A stretch of DNA of 64,000 nucleotides from Streptomyces polyasparticus. GTDB lineage: Bacteria > Actinomycetota > Actinomycetes > Streptomycetales > Streptomycetaceae. This document shows positions 51,297-61,298 of the stretch, piece by piece. Numbering within the stretch: the stretch's first letter is position 1; each line of letters starts with the position of its first letter. The stretch lies in NCBI RefSeq assembly GCF_014493765.1, contig NZ_JACTVJ010000001.1, forward strand, positions 310,001 to 374,000, written 5' to 3'. The notes under the pieces were generated by a model. It worked only from the letters and a program-made list of their open reading frames with translations, had not been told where the DNA came from and made no database searches. The translations under genes were made by a program, and so were the position numbers.

Positions 51297-51797
51297 ATGA
51301 CCGCCCTCCGCTCCGCCACCCGTCTCGCGTCCGCCTCCCGCTTCGCGTCCGCCGCCGTACTGGGCGCAGCGCTGCTGTGCACCGCCGCCGCGTGCGGGAC
51401 CGGCGCGCCGACGTCCTCGGTGTCCGCCCAGGGGGGCGGGACAGGGCAGAGCGGGACCACCTGGGAGGAGCCCGCCTCGTACACGTACACGCTGAAGTCG
51501 AGCGCGCAGGTCCTGTACGGGACCTTCCGGGTGACGGTCCGCGAGGGCAAGGGGGAGAAGATCGTCGGCCTCGACGACGAAAGCCGGCTGGCACTGCGGC
51601 ACGGGCCCGCTGAAGTGCCCACGATCGGCAACCTGTTGGAGCGGCTGGAGCAGGCGCGGCGCGAGGGAGCGCATACGGCCGAGGCGGAGTACGCCGACGG
51701 CGGGCGCCCGGCGCGGATCACTCTGGACGGCGACAGGAACGCGATCGACGACGAAGCCCGCTACACCATCAGCGCCTACGAGCCGTCCGCCGGCTAG
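51297..51797 (+). CDS. Small secreted lipoprotein, DUF6174-like
   Basis: The 166-residue protein has a signal peptide with a lipobox ending TAAAC (Cys at about residue 33). The mature domain TWEEPASYTYTLKSSAQVLYG... resembles DUF6174 proteins. It would be anchored outside the membrane. Function unknown. The ATG has AAGGAG nearby (GAAGGAGCCC). It is followed by a hairpin and then convergent sodN. Confidence 0.78.
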   Translation: MTALRSATRLASASRFASAAVLGAALLCTAAACGTGAPTSSVSAQGGGTGQSGTTWEEPASYTYTLKSSAQVLYGTFRVTVREGKGEKIVGLDDESRLALRHGPAEVPTIGNLLERLEQARREGAHTAEAEYADGGRPARITLDGDRNAIDDEARYTISAYEPSAG

Positions 51798-51832
51798 GGC
51801 CTGATCCACCGGCAGGACAGAGGGCGCACACC

Positions 51833-51867
51833 GAAGGGGCCCGGCCGGGTGACGGCCGAGCCCCTTC
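51833..51867. terminator. Hairpin between the lipoprotein gene and sodN
   Basis: Arms GAAGGGGC (51833-51840) and GCCCCTTC (51860-51867) with an internal GGCC stem could end transcription from both convergent genes. Confidence 0.6.
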
Positions 51868-51928
51868 AGAAACGCTCGCTGACCTGCGAGGGTGCACCGC
51901 TCGCCGGTCGTGGCGAACAGGCCCTTGA

Positions 51929-52324
51929 TCAAGCCTTCTTGGTCTCCCAGAAGATCTTGTCGATCTGGGCGATGTAGTCCAGCGCCTTCTGGCCCGTCGC
52001 CGGGTCCGTCGACGCCTTCGCGGCCGAGAGGGCCTTGAGGGTGTCGTTCACCAGCTGGTGCAGCTCCGGGTACTTCTCGAAGTGCGGGGGCTTGAAGTAG
52101 TCGCTCCACAGCACCGAGACGTGATGCTTGGCGAGCTCGGCGCGCTGCTCCTTGATGACAACGGCGCGAGCCTGGAAGTGGGCGTCGTCGTTCGCCGCCA
52201 TCTTCTCCTGGACGGCCTTGACGGACTCCGCCTCGATACGGGCCTGGGCGGGGTCGTACACACCGCAGGGCAGGTCGCAGTGGGCGCTGACCTTGACCTT
52301 GGGGGCAAACAGGCGGGAGAGCAT
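51929..52324 (-). CDS. sodN: Nickel-containing superoxide dismutase
   Basis: The 131-residue precursor has the Ni-hook HCDLPCGVYDP directly after a 14-residue leader (MLSRLFAPKVKVSA). Removal of the leader exposes His1, and His1, Cys2 and Cys6 bind nickel. The mature 117-residue enzyme forms a hexamer and disproportionates superoxide in the cytoplasm. The processing protease gene sodX is divergent, 175 bases away. A short dyad GGGAG-ATTA-CTCCC at 52359-52372 lies between the promoters; regulation by Nur is expected in Streptomyces, but I did not find a clear Nur box. Confidence 0.98.
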   Translation of the reverse strand: MLSRLFAPKVKVSAHCDLPCGVYDPAQARIEAESVKAVQEKMAANDDAHFQARAVVIKEQRAELAKHHVSVLWSDYFKPPHFEKYPELHQLVNDTLKALSAAKASTDPATGQKALDYIAQIDKIFWETKKA

Positions 52325-52499
52325 GTAGCTGTCCTTCCTCGTGATCGTCTTCTCAAGTGGGAGATTACTCCCTGGGAAGGTGAGTTTCGCGGGTGCCCCC
52401 GGCGGCTTAGGTCAAAAGTCCAGGGTGGGCCTGGGACCCGTGGACGATCCGACTGCACACTGTGAGGGTGGCGGCGAGACGGTCGGCAGGAGGTGCCTG

Positions 52500-52925
52500 A
52501 TGCGGGAAACGGGGCGAGTGGACGAGCGCAGAGTGCCGTTCGGCATCGCCGAGGTGCACGGGCCCTCGATGGTGCCCACGCTGTACCACGGCGACCAGCT
52601 CCTGATCCGGAACGGCAGCAGGATCCGGCCCGGTGACGTCGTGGTCCTGTGCCACCCGTTCCAGCAGGACCTCCTGGTCGTCAAGCGCGCGGTCGAGCGG
52701 CGCGAGGGCGGCTGGTGGGTGCTCGGGGACAATGCGTTCGCCGGCGGCGACAGCACGGATTACGGGACCGTCCCCGAGGAGCTCGTCCTTGCCAAGGTGC
52801 TCGGGCGCTACCGGCCGCGCGCCAAGGGTCAGCGGCTGCTGTTCTGGCTCTTCTCGGCGGTGCGTCCCGTGCTCGCGTCCCGGTCCGTACGGGCCGCCGC
52901 CTCCTCGCGCTTGCGGGCCCGGTAG
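52500..52925 (+). CDS. sodX: S26-family peptidase for Ni-SOD maturation (SodX)
   Basis: The 141-residue protease has the S26 Ser-Lys dyad: GPSMVPT with Ser23 and VVKRAVER with Lys62, plus GDNAFAGGDSTDYG. Unlike ordinary signal peptidases it lacks an N-terminal membrane anchor, in line with removing the SodN leader in the cytoplasm. AGGAGG precedes ATG 52500; an in-frame ATG at 52341 has no site. The 3' end overlaps the convergent CGNR gene by 97 bases. Confidence 0.95.
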   Translation: MRETGRVDERRVPFGIAEVHGPSMVPTLYHGDQLLIRNGSRIRPGDVVVLCHPFQQDLLVVKRAVERREGGWWVLGDNAFAGGDSTDYGTVPEELVLAKVLGRYRPRAKGQRLLFWLFSAVRPVLASRSVRAAASSRLRAR

Positions 52926-53458
52926 GCCGCGACATTGGCGCGGGTCGCGCAGCGGTCCGAGCAGTAGCGGCGCGAGCGGTTGGTCGAGGTGTCGAGATAG
53001 GCGTTGCGGCAGGGCGCCGCCTCGCACAGGCCGAGGCGGTCCACGCCGTGCTCGGTGAGGTGGAAGGCCAGGCCCATCGAGGCGATCGCCGCATAGCCCG
53101 CCGTCGCGTTCGACGGGTGGTCCGCGAGATGCATGTGCCACAGCGGGTTGTCCTGGTCGTCGCGGTGGTCGTGCCCGGAGATCTGCGGGCTCACCGGGAA
53201 TTCCAGGAGCAGGGAGTTGAGCAGGTCCACCGCGAGCGTCTCGTCCCCGCTGTCGGCCGCCTCGAAGACCGCGCGCAGCCGCCCCCGTACCGAACGGAAG
53301 CGCGTGACGTCCGCGTCCGTCGCGCGCCGGGCCGCCGACTGGTTGGCACCGAACAGCGCGCGGACCGCCTCGACGCTGGTCAGCGTGTCCTTGCCGCGCA
53401 GTGGTTCCTCGCTGTTGACGAGACGCACGGCATAGTCCGAGTAATAGGCCAATTCCAC
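52829..53458 (-). CDS. CGNR zinc-finger protein (ABATE domain), putative regulator
   Basis: The 209-residue protein has an N-terminal ABATE domain, which may bind a ligand, and the C-terminal CGNR zinc finger seen in CEAAPCRNAYLD and RYCSDRCATRANVAAYRARK. These proteins are thought to be DNA-binding regulators. Its last 33 codons lie opposite the end of sodX. It is divergent from the methyltransferase gene, with repeated TTACGTAC in the gap. Confidence 0.9.
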   Translation of the reverse strand: MELAYYSDYAVRLVNSEEPLRGKDTLTSVEAVRALFGANQSAARRATDADVTRFRSVRGRLRAVFEAADSGDETLAVDLLNSLLLEFPVSPQISGHDHRDDQDNPLWHMHLADHPSNATAGYAAIASMGLAFHLTEHGVDRLGLCEAAPCRNAYLDTSTNRSRRYCSDRCATRANVAAYRARKREEAAARTDRDASTGRTAEKSQNSSR

Positions 53459-53526
53459 TTGTAGTCCTTACGGAGGCGGTCTATCTTCGTCATACGGCGG
53501 TAATAGTCGTGCCCCCGGGCAGGGGC

Positions 53527-53548
53527 TTACGTACAGGGTATTACGTAC
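53527..53548. promoter_or_regulatory. Repeated TTACGTAC between the CGNR and methyltransferase genes
   Basis: TTACGTAC occurs at 53527-53534 and 53541-53548, 14 bp apart, each containing the palindrome GTAC, in a 101-base divergent spacer just before the methyltransferase ribosome-binding site. It is a candidate operator for the CGNR protein. Confidence 0.45.
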
Positions 53549-53559
53549 GGAGGGGAACC

Positions 53560-54327
53560 ATGACGGACACCAACACCGCACCCGGCACCGACTGGCGCGC
53601 ATGGCAGGACAGCTGGGACCGGCAGCAGCAGTGGTACCTGCCGGACCGCGAGGAGCGGTTCTCGGTCATGCTCGACATGGTGGAGGCCCTGGTCGGTCCG
53701 AAGGCGCGGGTGCTGGATCTCGCGTGCGGTACGGGGAGTATTACGGACCGGCTCCTCCGGAGGTTCCCCGAGGCCGAGAGCACCGGCATCGACCTCGACC
53801 CCGCGCTGCTCACCATCGCCGAGGGCACCTTCGCCGGTGACGGCCGCGTCACGTTCGTACGGGCGGACCTCAAGGATCCCGAATGGGCCGCGAAACTCCC
53901 GTACGACTCCTATGACGCGGTGCTCACCGCGACCGCGCTGCACTGGCTGCACAGCCCCGAACTCGCCGTCCTGTACGGGCAGATCGCCGGCCTGGTGCGC
54001 GAGGGCGGCGTCTTCATGAACGCCGACCACATGCCCGACCCGGCGACCCCGCGGATCAACGCGGCGGAGAGCGCCCAGCGCCACGCGCGCGCCGAACGGG
54101 CCAAGGGCGAGGGCGTCCTGGACTGGAAGGAGTGGTGGCAGCTGGCCGCCGCCGACCCGGTGCTCGCCGCGCCCACCGCCGAACGCTTCGAGATCTACGG
54201 GGACCACGCGGACGGCGATATGCCCTCGGCCGAGTGGCACGCCCAGGCCCTGCGCGACGGCGGCTTCGCGGAGGCCCGTACGGTCTGGGCCTCGCCGGCG
54301 GACGCGCTGGTGCTCGGACTCAAGTAG
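53560..54327 (+). CDS. Class I SAM-dependent methyltransferase
   Basis: The 255-residue enzyme has motif [17 protein letters not shown] (about residues 51-66), the acidic end of strand 2 (TGIDLDP), and motif IV-like [13 protein letters not shown]. The acceptor is unknown. GGAGGGGAACC directly precedes ATG 53560, deciding it over the upstream in-frame ATG. It is divergent from the CGNR gene and ends before a 14-bp hairpin. Confidence 0.92.
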   Translation: MTDTNTAPGTDWRAWQDSWDRQQQWYLPDREERFSVMLDMVEALVGPKARVLDLACGTGSITDRLLRRFPEAESTGIDLDPALLTIAEGTFAGDGRVTFVRADLKDPEWAAKLPYDSYDAVLTATALHWLHSPELAVLYGQIAGLVREGGVFMNADHMPDPATPRINAAESAQRHARAERAKGEGVLDWKEWWQLAAADPVLAAPTAERFEIYGDHADGDMPSAEWHAQALRDGGFAEARTVWASPADALVLGLK

Positions 54328-54370
54328 CTCGGGCTCAAGTAGCTCGCGCTCAGGCGGTGATCAACGCACA

Positions 54371-54400
54371 GGGGCGGTACGGGAGTTCCCGTACCGCCCC
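54371..54400. terminator. Bidirectional terminator
   Basis: Perfect 14-bp arms (GGGGCGGTACGGGA and complement, 54371-54384 and 54387-54400) with a 2-base loop separate the methyltransferase and the convergent ABC operon. Confidence 0.9.
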
Positions 54401-54417
54401 AGTCGTGCGAAGGAGAG

Positions 54418-55182
54418 CTACAGCACCTTCGACAGGAACGACTTCGTCCGGTCGTGCTGCGGATTCGTCAGTACGTCACGGGGGTTGCCCGACTCGACGA
54501 CCACGCCCTCGTCCATGAAGACCAGGGAGTCGCCGACCTCGCGGGCGAAGCCCATCTCGTGCGTGACGACGATCATCGTCATACCGTCCTCGGCCAGGCC
54601 CCGCATGACGTCGAGGACGTCACCGACGAGCTCCGGGTCGAGCGCGGAGGTGGGCTCGTCGAAGAGCATCAGCTTGGGCTCCATCGCGAGCGCACGGGCG
54701 ATCGCGACGCGCTGCTGCTGGCCACCGGAGAGCTGGGAGGGGTAGTTCCCGGCCTTGTCGGCGAGACCCACGCGGTCGAGCAGCTTCCTCGCGCGCTCCC
54801 GGGCCACGGCCTTGGACTCGCGCTTGACCTGGACCGGCGCCTCCATGACGTTCTCGAGGGCCGTCATGTGGGGGAACAGGTTGAAGCGCTGGAAGACCAT
54901 GCCGATGTCACGGCGCTTCAGGGCGACTTCGCTGTCCTTGAGCTCGTAGAGCTTGCCGCCCTTCTCGCGGTAGCCCACCAGCTCGCCGTCGACCGAGAGC
55001 CGGCCGCCGGAGATCTGCTCCAGGTGGTTGATGCAGCGCAGGAAGGTGGACTTGCCGGACCCGGACGGGCCGATGAGGCAGAACACCTCGCGCGGCGCGA
55101 CCTCCAGGTCGATGCCCTTGAGGACCTCGACGTGCCCGAAGGACTTGTGGACGTTCTCGGCCTTCACCATGGGGGTCGTCAT
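54418..55182 (-). CDS. Amino-acid ABC transporter ATP-binding protein (GluA/GlnQ type)
   Basis: The 254-residue ATPase has Walker [11 protein letters not shown] (about residues 38-47), the signature [15 protein letters not shown], Walker [13 protein letters not shown] and VTHEMGF. It powers uptake of a polar amino acid, probably glutamate or glutamine, with the permease and binding protein encoded upstream. ATG 55182 overlaps the permease stop (ATGA); a second ATG four codons later is possible. Confidence 0.95.
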   Translation of the reverse strand: MTTPMVKAENVHKSFGHVEVLKGIDLEVAPREVFCLIGPSGSGKSTFLRCINHLEQISGGRLSVDGELVGYREKGGKLYELKDSEVALKRRDIGMVFQRFNLFPHMTALENVMEAPVQVKRESKAVARERARKLLDRVGLADKAGNYPSQLSGGQQQRVAIARALAMEPKLMLFDEPTSALDPELVGDVLDVMRGLAEDGMTMIVVTHEMGFAREVGDSLVFMDEGVVVESGNPRDVLTNPQHDRTKSFLSKVL

Positions 55183-56102
55183 CGTGCGAGGCTCCTCAAC
55201 GACAGGGCGGCCTTGAGCTTCTGGAACGGCGTCGGCGGCAGGGTGCGTGTGGACCCCTTCGCGTAGTGACGCTCCAGGTAGTACTGGCCGACCGACAGGA
55301 CCGAGGTGACGACCAAGTACCAGGCCGCGGCCAGGAAGTACATCTCCACCGGCGAGCCCGAGGTCTGTCCGATGTCCGAGGCCTGCTTGAAGAGTTCGTA
55401 ATACTGCACCGCCGAGACCAGCGATGTGGTCTTCAGCATGTTGATGACTTCGTTGCCCGTGGGCGGCACGATCACGCGCATCGCCTGCGGGATCACGATC
55501 CGGCGCAGGGTCTTGCTGTGGCTCATGCCCAGGGCGTGCGACGCCTCCGTCTGGCCCTCGTCCACCGAGAGCAGACCGGCGCGGCAGATCTCCGCCATGT
55601 ACGCGGCCTCGTTGAGGCCGAGTCCGAGCAGCGCCGTCAGGAACGGCGTCATGAAGTCGGACCACTGGTCCTTGTAGAACGGCCCGAGGTTGATGTACTC
55701 GAAGACCAGGCCCAGGTTGAACCAGAGGAACAGCTGGACCAGGACCGGGGTGCCGCGGAAGAACCAGATGTAGAACCAGGCGATCGACGAGGTGACCGGG
55801 TTCGTCGACAGGCGCATCACCGCGAGGACGATGCCGCCGATGATGCCGATCGCCATCGAGAGCAGCGTGAGCCACATGGTCTCGACGACGCCGTCGAGGA
55901 TGCGGTCGTCGAAGAAGTAGTCGGGGATCGCACCCCAGTTGATCCTGCCTTGCGAGAAGGCGTAGACGATCGAGACGAGGATGCCGATCGCCAGGACCGC
56001 GGAGACGTACCGGCCGTAGTGCCGGACCGGGATGGCCTTGATGGCCTCCGGTCCGGCCGGCTTCGCGTCCTGCGGCCCGGTCTTGTCTATGTCAACAGAC
56101 AT
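55179..56102 (-). CDS. Polar amino-acid ABC transporter permease
   Basis: The 307-residue permease has a 25-residue polar N-terminus, then about five to six helices typical of the HisM family. The EAA-like loop [20 protein letters not shown] and [11 protein letters not shown] are conserved. There is only one permease gene, so it probably works as a homodimer. It lies between the binding protein gene (29-base gap) and the ATPase (overlap). Confidence 0.95.
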   Translation of the reverse strand: MSVDIDKTGPQDAKPAGPEAIKAIPVRHYGRYVSAVLAIGILVSIVYAFSQGRINWGAIPDYFFDDRILDGVVETMWLTLLSMAIGIIGGIVLAVMRLSTNPVTSSIAWFYIWFFRGTPVLVQLFLWFNLGLVFEYINLGPFYKDQWSDFMTPFLTALLGLGLNEAAYMAEICRAGLLSVDEGQTEASHALGMSHSKTLRRIVIPQAMRVIVPPTGNEVINMLKTTSLVSAVQYYELFKQASDIGQTSGSPVEMYFLAAAWYLVVTSVLSVGQYYLERHYAKGSTRTLPPTPFQKLKAALSLRSLAR

Positions 56103-56131
56103 GAAGAGGGCCTTTCAACGACAGCTGACGG

Positions 56132-57091
56132 TCACTTGCCGCCGTTGATGGTGATCTCGTCCAGCTTGCCCTGCTCGACGCCCCACTTGGAGAGGATCTT
56201 GTCGTACTCGCCGCTCTTCACGATCGCGTCGAGGGCGGCCTTGAGGGCGTCACGCAGCTGGGCCTGGTCCTTGGCGACGGCGATGCCGTACGGAGCGGCC
56301 TCGACCTGGTCGCCGACGAGCTGGAAGTCCTTGCCGCCACCGGAGGTCTCCACGGCGTACACGGCGACCGGGAAGTCGGCGGAGCCGGCGTCGGCGCCAC
56401 CGGCGCGGACACGGGTCTGGGCCTGCTGGTCGTTGTCGAAGGACTCGATGGTCAGCTTCTTGTCACCGCACTCCTTGGCCTGCGCCTTGGCGAGGTCGTG
56501 CGAGACGGTGTTGCGCTGTACGGCGATCTTCTTGCCGCACAGGTCCTCCCAGCCCTTGATGCCCTTGTCGTCGCCGGCCTTGGTGTAGATGGAGACGCCC
56601 GCCGAGAGGTAGTCGACGAAGTCGACGCCCTCGCCGACCTTCTTGCCGGTCTCGGAGTCGATGCCGTTCTGACGGTCCTTGTTGTCCGTCATGGCCGACA
56701 TGGCGATGTCGTAGCGGTCCGAGCGCAGACCCGTGAGCAGGGTGTCGAACGTGCCGTTCTCGAACTTGAACTCCACGCCGAGCTGCTTGCCCATCGCGGC
56801 GGCGAGGTCGGGGTCGACGCCCACGGTCTTGCCGGAGTCGTCCTTGAACTCGATCGGCGGGTAGGCGATGTCGGAGCCGACGCGGATCACGCCGGAGTCC
56901 TTGATCTCCTTGGGCAGCTTGTCCGCCAGCGGCGCCGCGGCCTTGCTGCCGTCACCGTTCTTCGGGGTCTCCTTGGAGTCGTCGGTCTGGTCACCGCAAC
57001 CCGTCAGGATCAGCGCGCCGGCGACCGCGATCGCGCCGACCGCGGCTATCCGGGACTTGGCGGTCGTACGGCGGATGGAGCTTGCGGTCAT
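56132..57091 (-). CDS. Amino-acid ABC transporter substrate-binding lipoprotein
   Basis: The 319-residue family 3 binding protein has a signal peptide with lipobox LTGC (Cys32). The mature domain carries SDIAYPPIEF and DPDLAAAMGKQLGVEF, typical of glutamate/glutamine/aspartate binding. ATG 57091 follows GGAGGACC. It is the first gene of the operon, divergent from the malic enzyme gene with a 500-base control region. Confidence 0.94.
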   Translation of the reverse strand: MTASSIRRTTAKSRIAAVGAIAVAGALILTGCGDQTDDSKETPKNGDGSKAAAPLADKLPKEIKDSGVIRVGSDIAYPPIEFKDDSGKTVGVDPDLAAAMGKQLGVEFKFENGTFDTLLTGLRSDRYDIAMSAMTDNKDRQNGIDSETGKKVGEGVDFVDYLSAGVSIYTKAGDDKGIKGWEDLCGKKIAVQRNTVSHDLAKAQAKECGDKKLTIESFDNDQQAQTRVRAGGADAGSADFPVAVYAVETSGGGKDFQLVGDQVEAAPYGIAVAKDQAQLRDALKAALDAIVKSGEYDKILSKWGVEQGKLDEITINGGK

Positions 57092-57591
57092 GGGGGTCCT
57101 CCGGCAGATGAGGGAGAGATCAGTGGCCGGGCACACGGCTTCGGGTGTCGCGACCTTGTGTGATTACGGCATCTTGCCATTCGGACTGCCCGATTCAGGC
57201 TGCTGCCCAGGTCAAAATCGGATAACGGGTGACCAACGGACCTGGGATCCCTTGATTCCGGGGGCGGGCGTCCGTTTTGCGAACCGTCGTTAACAGGCCA
57301 AATCTGGCCGATCTCGCGATCCGGACAGCTTCGTTGAACTTTTCGCCCGACTCGGACATTTGGCATAGCTTTGTCCGGGGGTTGAGGCGAATCTCTCTCG
57401 TGGAGAGCCAGGTTCATCCTGTACAAAAGAGCGTTACACCCCTCATCCGGGGACCAGGGCGCGTGTGCGGCGCGCCCGCGCGAACGCAACCTCTTCTTCG
57501 CCCAACGGCGAAGCGCGTACGCGGTGCCCGCCCGCTCCCGAACAGGGAGCGGCAACCCTCAAACGATTGAACCTTTAAGGGGTCAGACAAA
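57092..57591. other. Divergent control region, no gene seen
   Basis: This 500-base region holds an inverted repeat CCCAGGTC/GACCTGGG (57206-57213 and 57239-57246), a short dyad GGCCAAATCTGGCC near 57296-57311 and an 8-bp hairpin (CCGCTCCC/GGGAGCGG, 57532-57552) shortly before the malic enzyme start. GC content falls in 57280-57440, as expected for promoters. No small gene could be supported. Confidence 0.5.
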
Positions 57592-58800
<1,209 letters not shown>

Positions 58801-58821
58801 CGGCAGGCGAGTTCACGCTTC

Positions 58822-58858
58822 AGGACCCTGTCTCCTTCGCGGAGACGGGGTCCTTTTG
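58822..58858 (+). terminator. Terminator after malic enzyme, with downstream direct repeat
   Basis: A 14-bp stem with one G-T pair (AGGACCCTGTCTCC / GGAGACGGGGTCCT) is followed by TTTT. The segment GAGACGGGG-CCTTTTGCGTACGG is repeated at about 58842 and 58877. Confidence 0.85.
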
Positions 58859-59049
58859 CGTACGGCGCTTCACGGAGACGGGGGCCTTTTGCGTACGGCG
58901 CCGGATGCGTGGGCGCAGAGGCCGGGCGGGGCGATGTGCGGCGGACTGCCGGGATCCGACGGAGAGTTGGGGCGCGCGCCTTTCCTGGTTCACCAGGGGC
59001 TGGTGGGATGCGCGAGGTCGTCCCACTCCCCTCAGCTGGAGGTAGTCGC

Positions 59050-59628
59050 GTGAATCTGGTCGTCAACGGTGACGCGGAAGCGGGACCGGGCGGGAGCGCG
59101 GACCCCGTCGCGTCCGTCCCGGGCTGGCGTATCGCGCAGGGTGCCCCGGCCCTCATCGCGTACAGCCTCGGCGGGGGCTATCCCACCCCGGCCGACCCCG
59201 GGCCCGGGCAGCGCGGCAGCCGGTTCTTCTCCGGCGGCAACAGCCCCCGCACCGCACTCGTACAGGACGTGGCCCTGCCCGCGCGCGGCACGACCGGGCC
59301 CCGGGCCGTGGACGCGGGCCGGGTGCGGTACGCGCTGAGCGGCTGGCTCGGCGGCTACGCCACGCAGGAGGACGGGGCCCGGCTCTCCGTGGAGTTCCGC
59401 GCCGCCGACAGCACACCGCTCGCGCTGAGCGTGCTCGGGCCGGTGAGCTCCGCCGAACGCCTCGGCCGTACGGCACTTGTGGAGTGCAGGGCCGAGGCCG
59501 CCGTACCGCCCGGTGCCCGCAGCGCCCGCGTCCTTCTCGTCTTCACGCGCAGCGGCGGCGGTACCTCCAACGACGGCTACGCGGACGCCCTTTCCCTCAC
59601 CCTGCACGCCACCGGAGGCCAGTCGTGA
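59050..59628 (+). CDS. Jelly-roll-like hypothetical protein coupled to a PhoD phosphatase
   Basis: The 192-residue product begins MNLVVNGDAEAGPGG, like carbohydrate-binding or galactose-binding beta-sandwich domains (VNGDAE motif, SGWLGGYATQEDGARLSVEF, GTSNDGYADALSL). No signal peptide is present. GTG 59050 is preceded by GGAGGTAGTC. Its TGA overlaps the GTG of the phosphatase gene (GTGA), so the two are made together and may form a complex. How it would reach the outside, where the phosphatase goes, is unclear. Confidence 0.78.
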   Translation: MNLVVNGDAEAGPGGSADPVASVPGWRIAQGAPALIAYSLGGGYPTPADPGPGQRGSRFFSGGNSPRTALVQDVALPARGTTGPRAVDAGRVRYALSGWLGGYATQEDGARLSVEFRAADSTPLALSVLGPVSSAERLGRTALVECRAEAAVPPGARSARVLLVFTRSGGGTSNDGYADALSLTLHATGGQS

Positions 59629-61184
59629 ACCGTCGTGATCTGCTGAAGGCCGCGGCCGCCGCCGGCGCCCTGAACCTTGCCTGGCCGCTCGCCGTCGGCC
59701 TCACCCCTGCGCAGGCCCGCGAGGCCGCCGAGGCGCTCGGCGCCGACTACGACCCCGCGCCCTTCACGCTCGGCGTCGCCTCCGGCGACCCGCAGCCGCA
59801 CTCGGTCCTGCTGTGGACGAGACTCGCCCCCGAACCCCTCGCCGCCGAGCAGCAGTTGCCCGAGATCGTCGAGGTGCAGTGGACGGTGGCGGAGGACCCG
59901 CGTCTGAGCAGGGTCGTCGCCCGCGGCACGACCTCCGCCTCCGCGACGCTCGGCCACAGCGTCCACGTGGCCGTGGACGGCCTGCGCCCCGGCCGCCACT
60001 ACTGGTACGCCTTCCGCGCCCTCGGGAAGACGAGCCGCACCGGCCGTACGAAGACGGCGCCTACGGGACGTATCGGCAAGGCGGTCTTCGCCACCGCCAA
60101 CTGCCAGGCGTTCCACGACGGTTACTACGCCGCACACCGCGGCATCGCCCGCGAGAACCTCGACTTCGTCATCCACCTCGGCGACTACATCTACGAGCAC
60201 GGCCAGGTCGGCGGCGTCCCCGAGAGCCATGTCCGCGACCACGACGGACCCGAGATCCTCACCCTCGGCGACTACCGCAAGCGGCACGCGCTCTACAAGG
60301 GCGACCGCTCCCTGCGCGAGGCGCACGCCGCGCACCCGTGGTTCCTGACCTGGGACGACCACGAGGTCGTCAACGACTACAGCGGTACGGGCGGCGGTGC
60401 GCCGTTCATGAAGCGGCGGGCGGCCGCGTACCAGGCCTGGTACGAGCACATGCCGCACCGGGACTCCTTCGGTTCGATGGCCCTGCCCGACCCGGAGATC
60501 CACCGGGTGCGCAGCTGGGGCGAGCTGCTCGAACTGACCGTGCTCGACCTGCGCTCGTACCGCTCGGCACAGAACCTGCCCGACGGCACCATCCTCGGCG
60601 AGGACCAGAAGGCCTGGCTGAAGCAGGGCATCGACCAGGCCCCCGACGCCTGGCACGTCTGGGCCAACTCGATCATGCTCAGCCAGCTGCGCGGCCGGCC
60701 CGGCGGGAGCTACATGTTCACCGACCAGTGGGACGGCTTCCTCGCCGAGCGCAAGGAGGTCCTCGGTCATGTGCACGCGAGCGGCCTCGAGGACCTCGTC
60801 GTCCTCACCGGCGACTGGCACTCGGCCTTCGTGGACGACATCCAGGTCGACTTCGACCAGCCCGAATCCCCGCTCGTGGGAACGGAGTTCACCGCGCACT
60901 CGGTCACCTCGGGCGCGTACTCGGCGGACTGGAACGCGGCGAACGGCCCGCTCATGGGCAAGGCCAACCCGCACCTCAAGTACTTCGAGGGCAACCGCTA
61001 CGGCTACGACGTGTACGAGGTCACACCCGAGCGCTTCAGCACCCACATGCGGGTGATCGGGGACCGGCGCGACCCGCTCTCGCCGGTGTCGACGCTGACC
61101 ACTTTCCATGTGGACCGGGGCAAGACGGGTTCGTACGAGGACCCGGGGACGAAGGGGTCGCCGGCGCAGTACCGCAGGGACTGA
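59625..61184 (+). CDS. PhoD family alkaline phosphatase/phosphodiesterase, Tat-secreted
   Basis: The 519-residue enzyme starts with a twin-arginine signal peptide (NRRDLLKAAAAAGALNLAWP, ending PAQA near residue 30). Metal sites of the PhoD family are visible: ATANCQAFHDG (Cys), HLGDYIYE, TWDDHEVVNDY and LTGDWHSAF. It is expected to use Ca and Fe and release phosphate from phosphodiesters outside the cell. An N-terminal PhoD_N domain (FTLGVASGDPQPHSVLLWTR) precedes the catalytic part. Translation is coupled to the upstream gene. Confidence 0.93.
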   Translation: MNRRDLLKAAAAAGALNLAWPLAVGLTPAQAREAAEALGADYDPAPFTLGVASGDPQPHSVLLWTRLAPEPLAAEQQLPEIVEVQWTVAEDPRLSRVVARGTTSASATLGHSVHVAVDGLRPGRHYWYAFRALGKTSRTGRTKTAPTGRIGKAVFATANCQAFHDGYYAAHRGIARENLDFVIHLGDYIYEHGQVGGVPESHVRDHDGPEILTLGDYRKRHALYKGDRSLREAHAAHPWFLTWDDHEVVNDYSGTGGGAPFMKRRAAAYQAWYEHMPHRDSFGSMALPDPEIHRVRSWGELLELTVLDLRSYRSAQNLPDGTILGEDQKAWLKQGIDQAPDAWHVWANSIMLSQLRGRPGGSYMFTDQWDGFLAERKEVLGHVHASGLEDLVVLTGDWHSAFVDDIQVDFDQPESPLVGTEFTAHSVTSGAYSADWNAANGPLMGKANPHLKYFEGNRYGYDVYEVTPERFSTHMRVIGDRRDPLSPVSTLTTFHVDRGKTGSYEDPGTKGSPAQYRRD

Positions 61185-61298
61185 GAACGGGCGGGGCGGG
61201 TGCGGGCCGGGGGACTCGTCCGGGACGACGGCCGGGTGCGAGGCGTCACACCGTGGCATGGTTCCGCCCCGCCCCGCCCGCCCCATATCGTCACCAGC

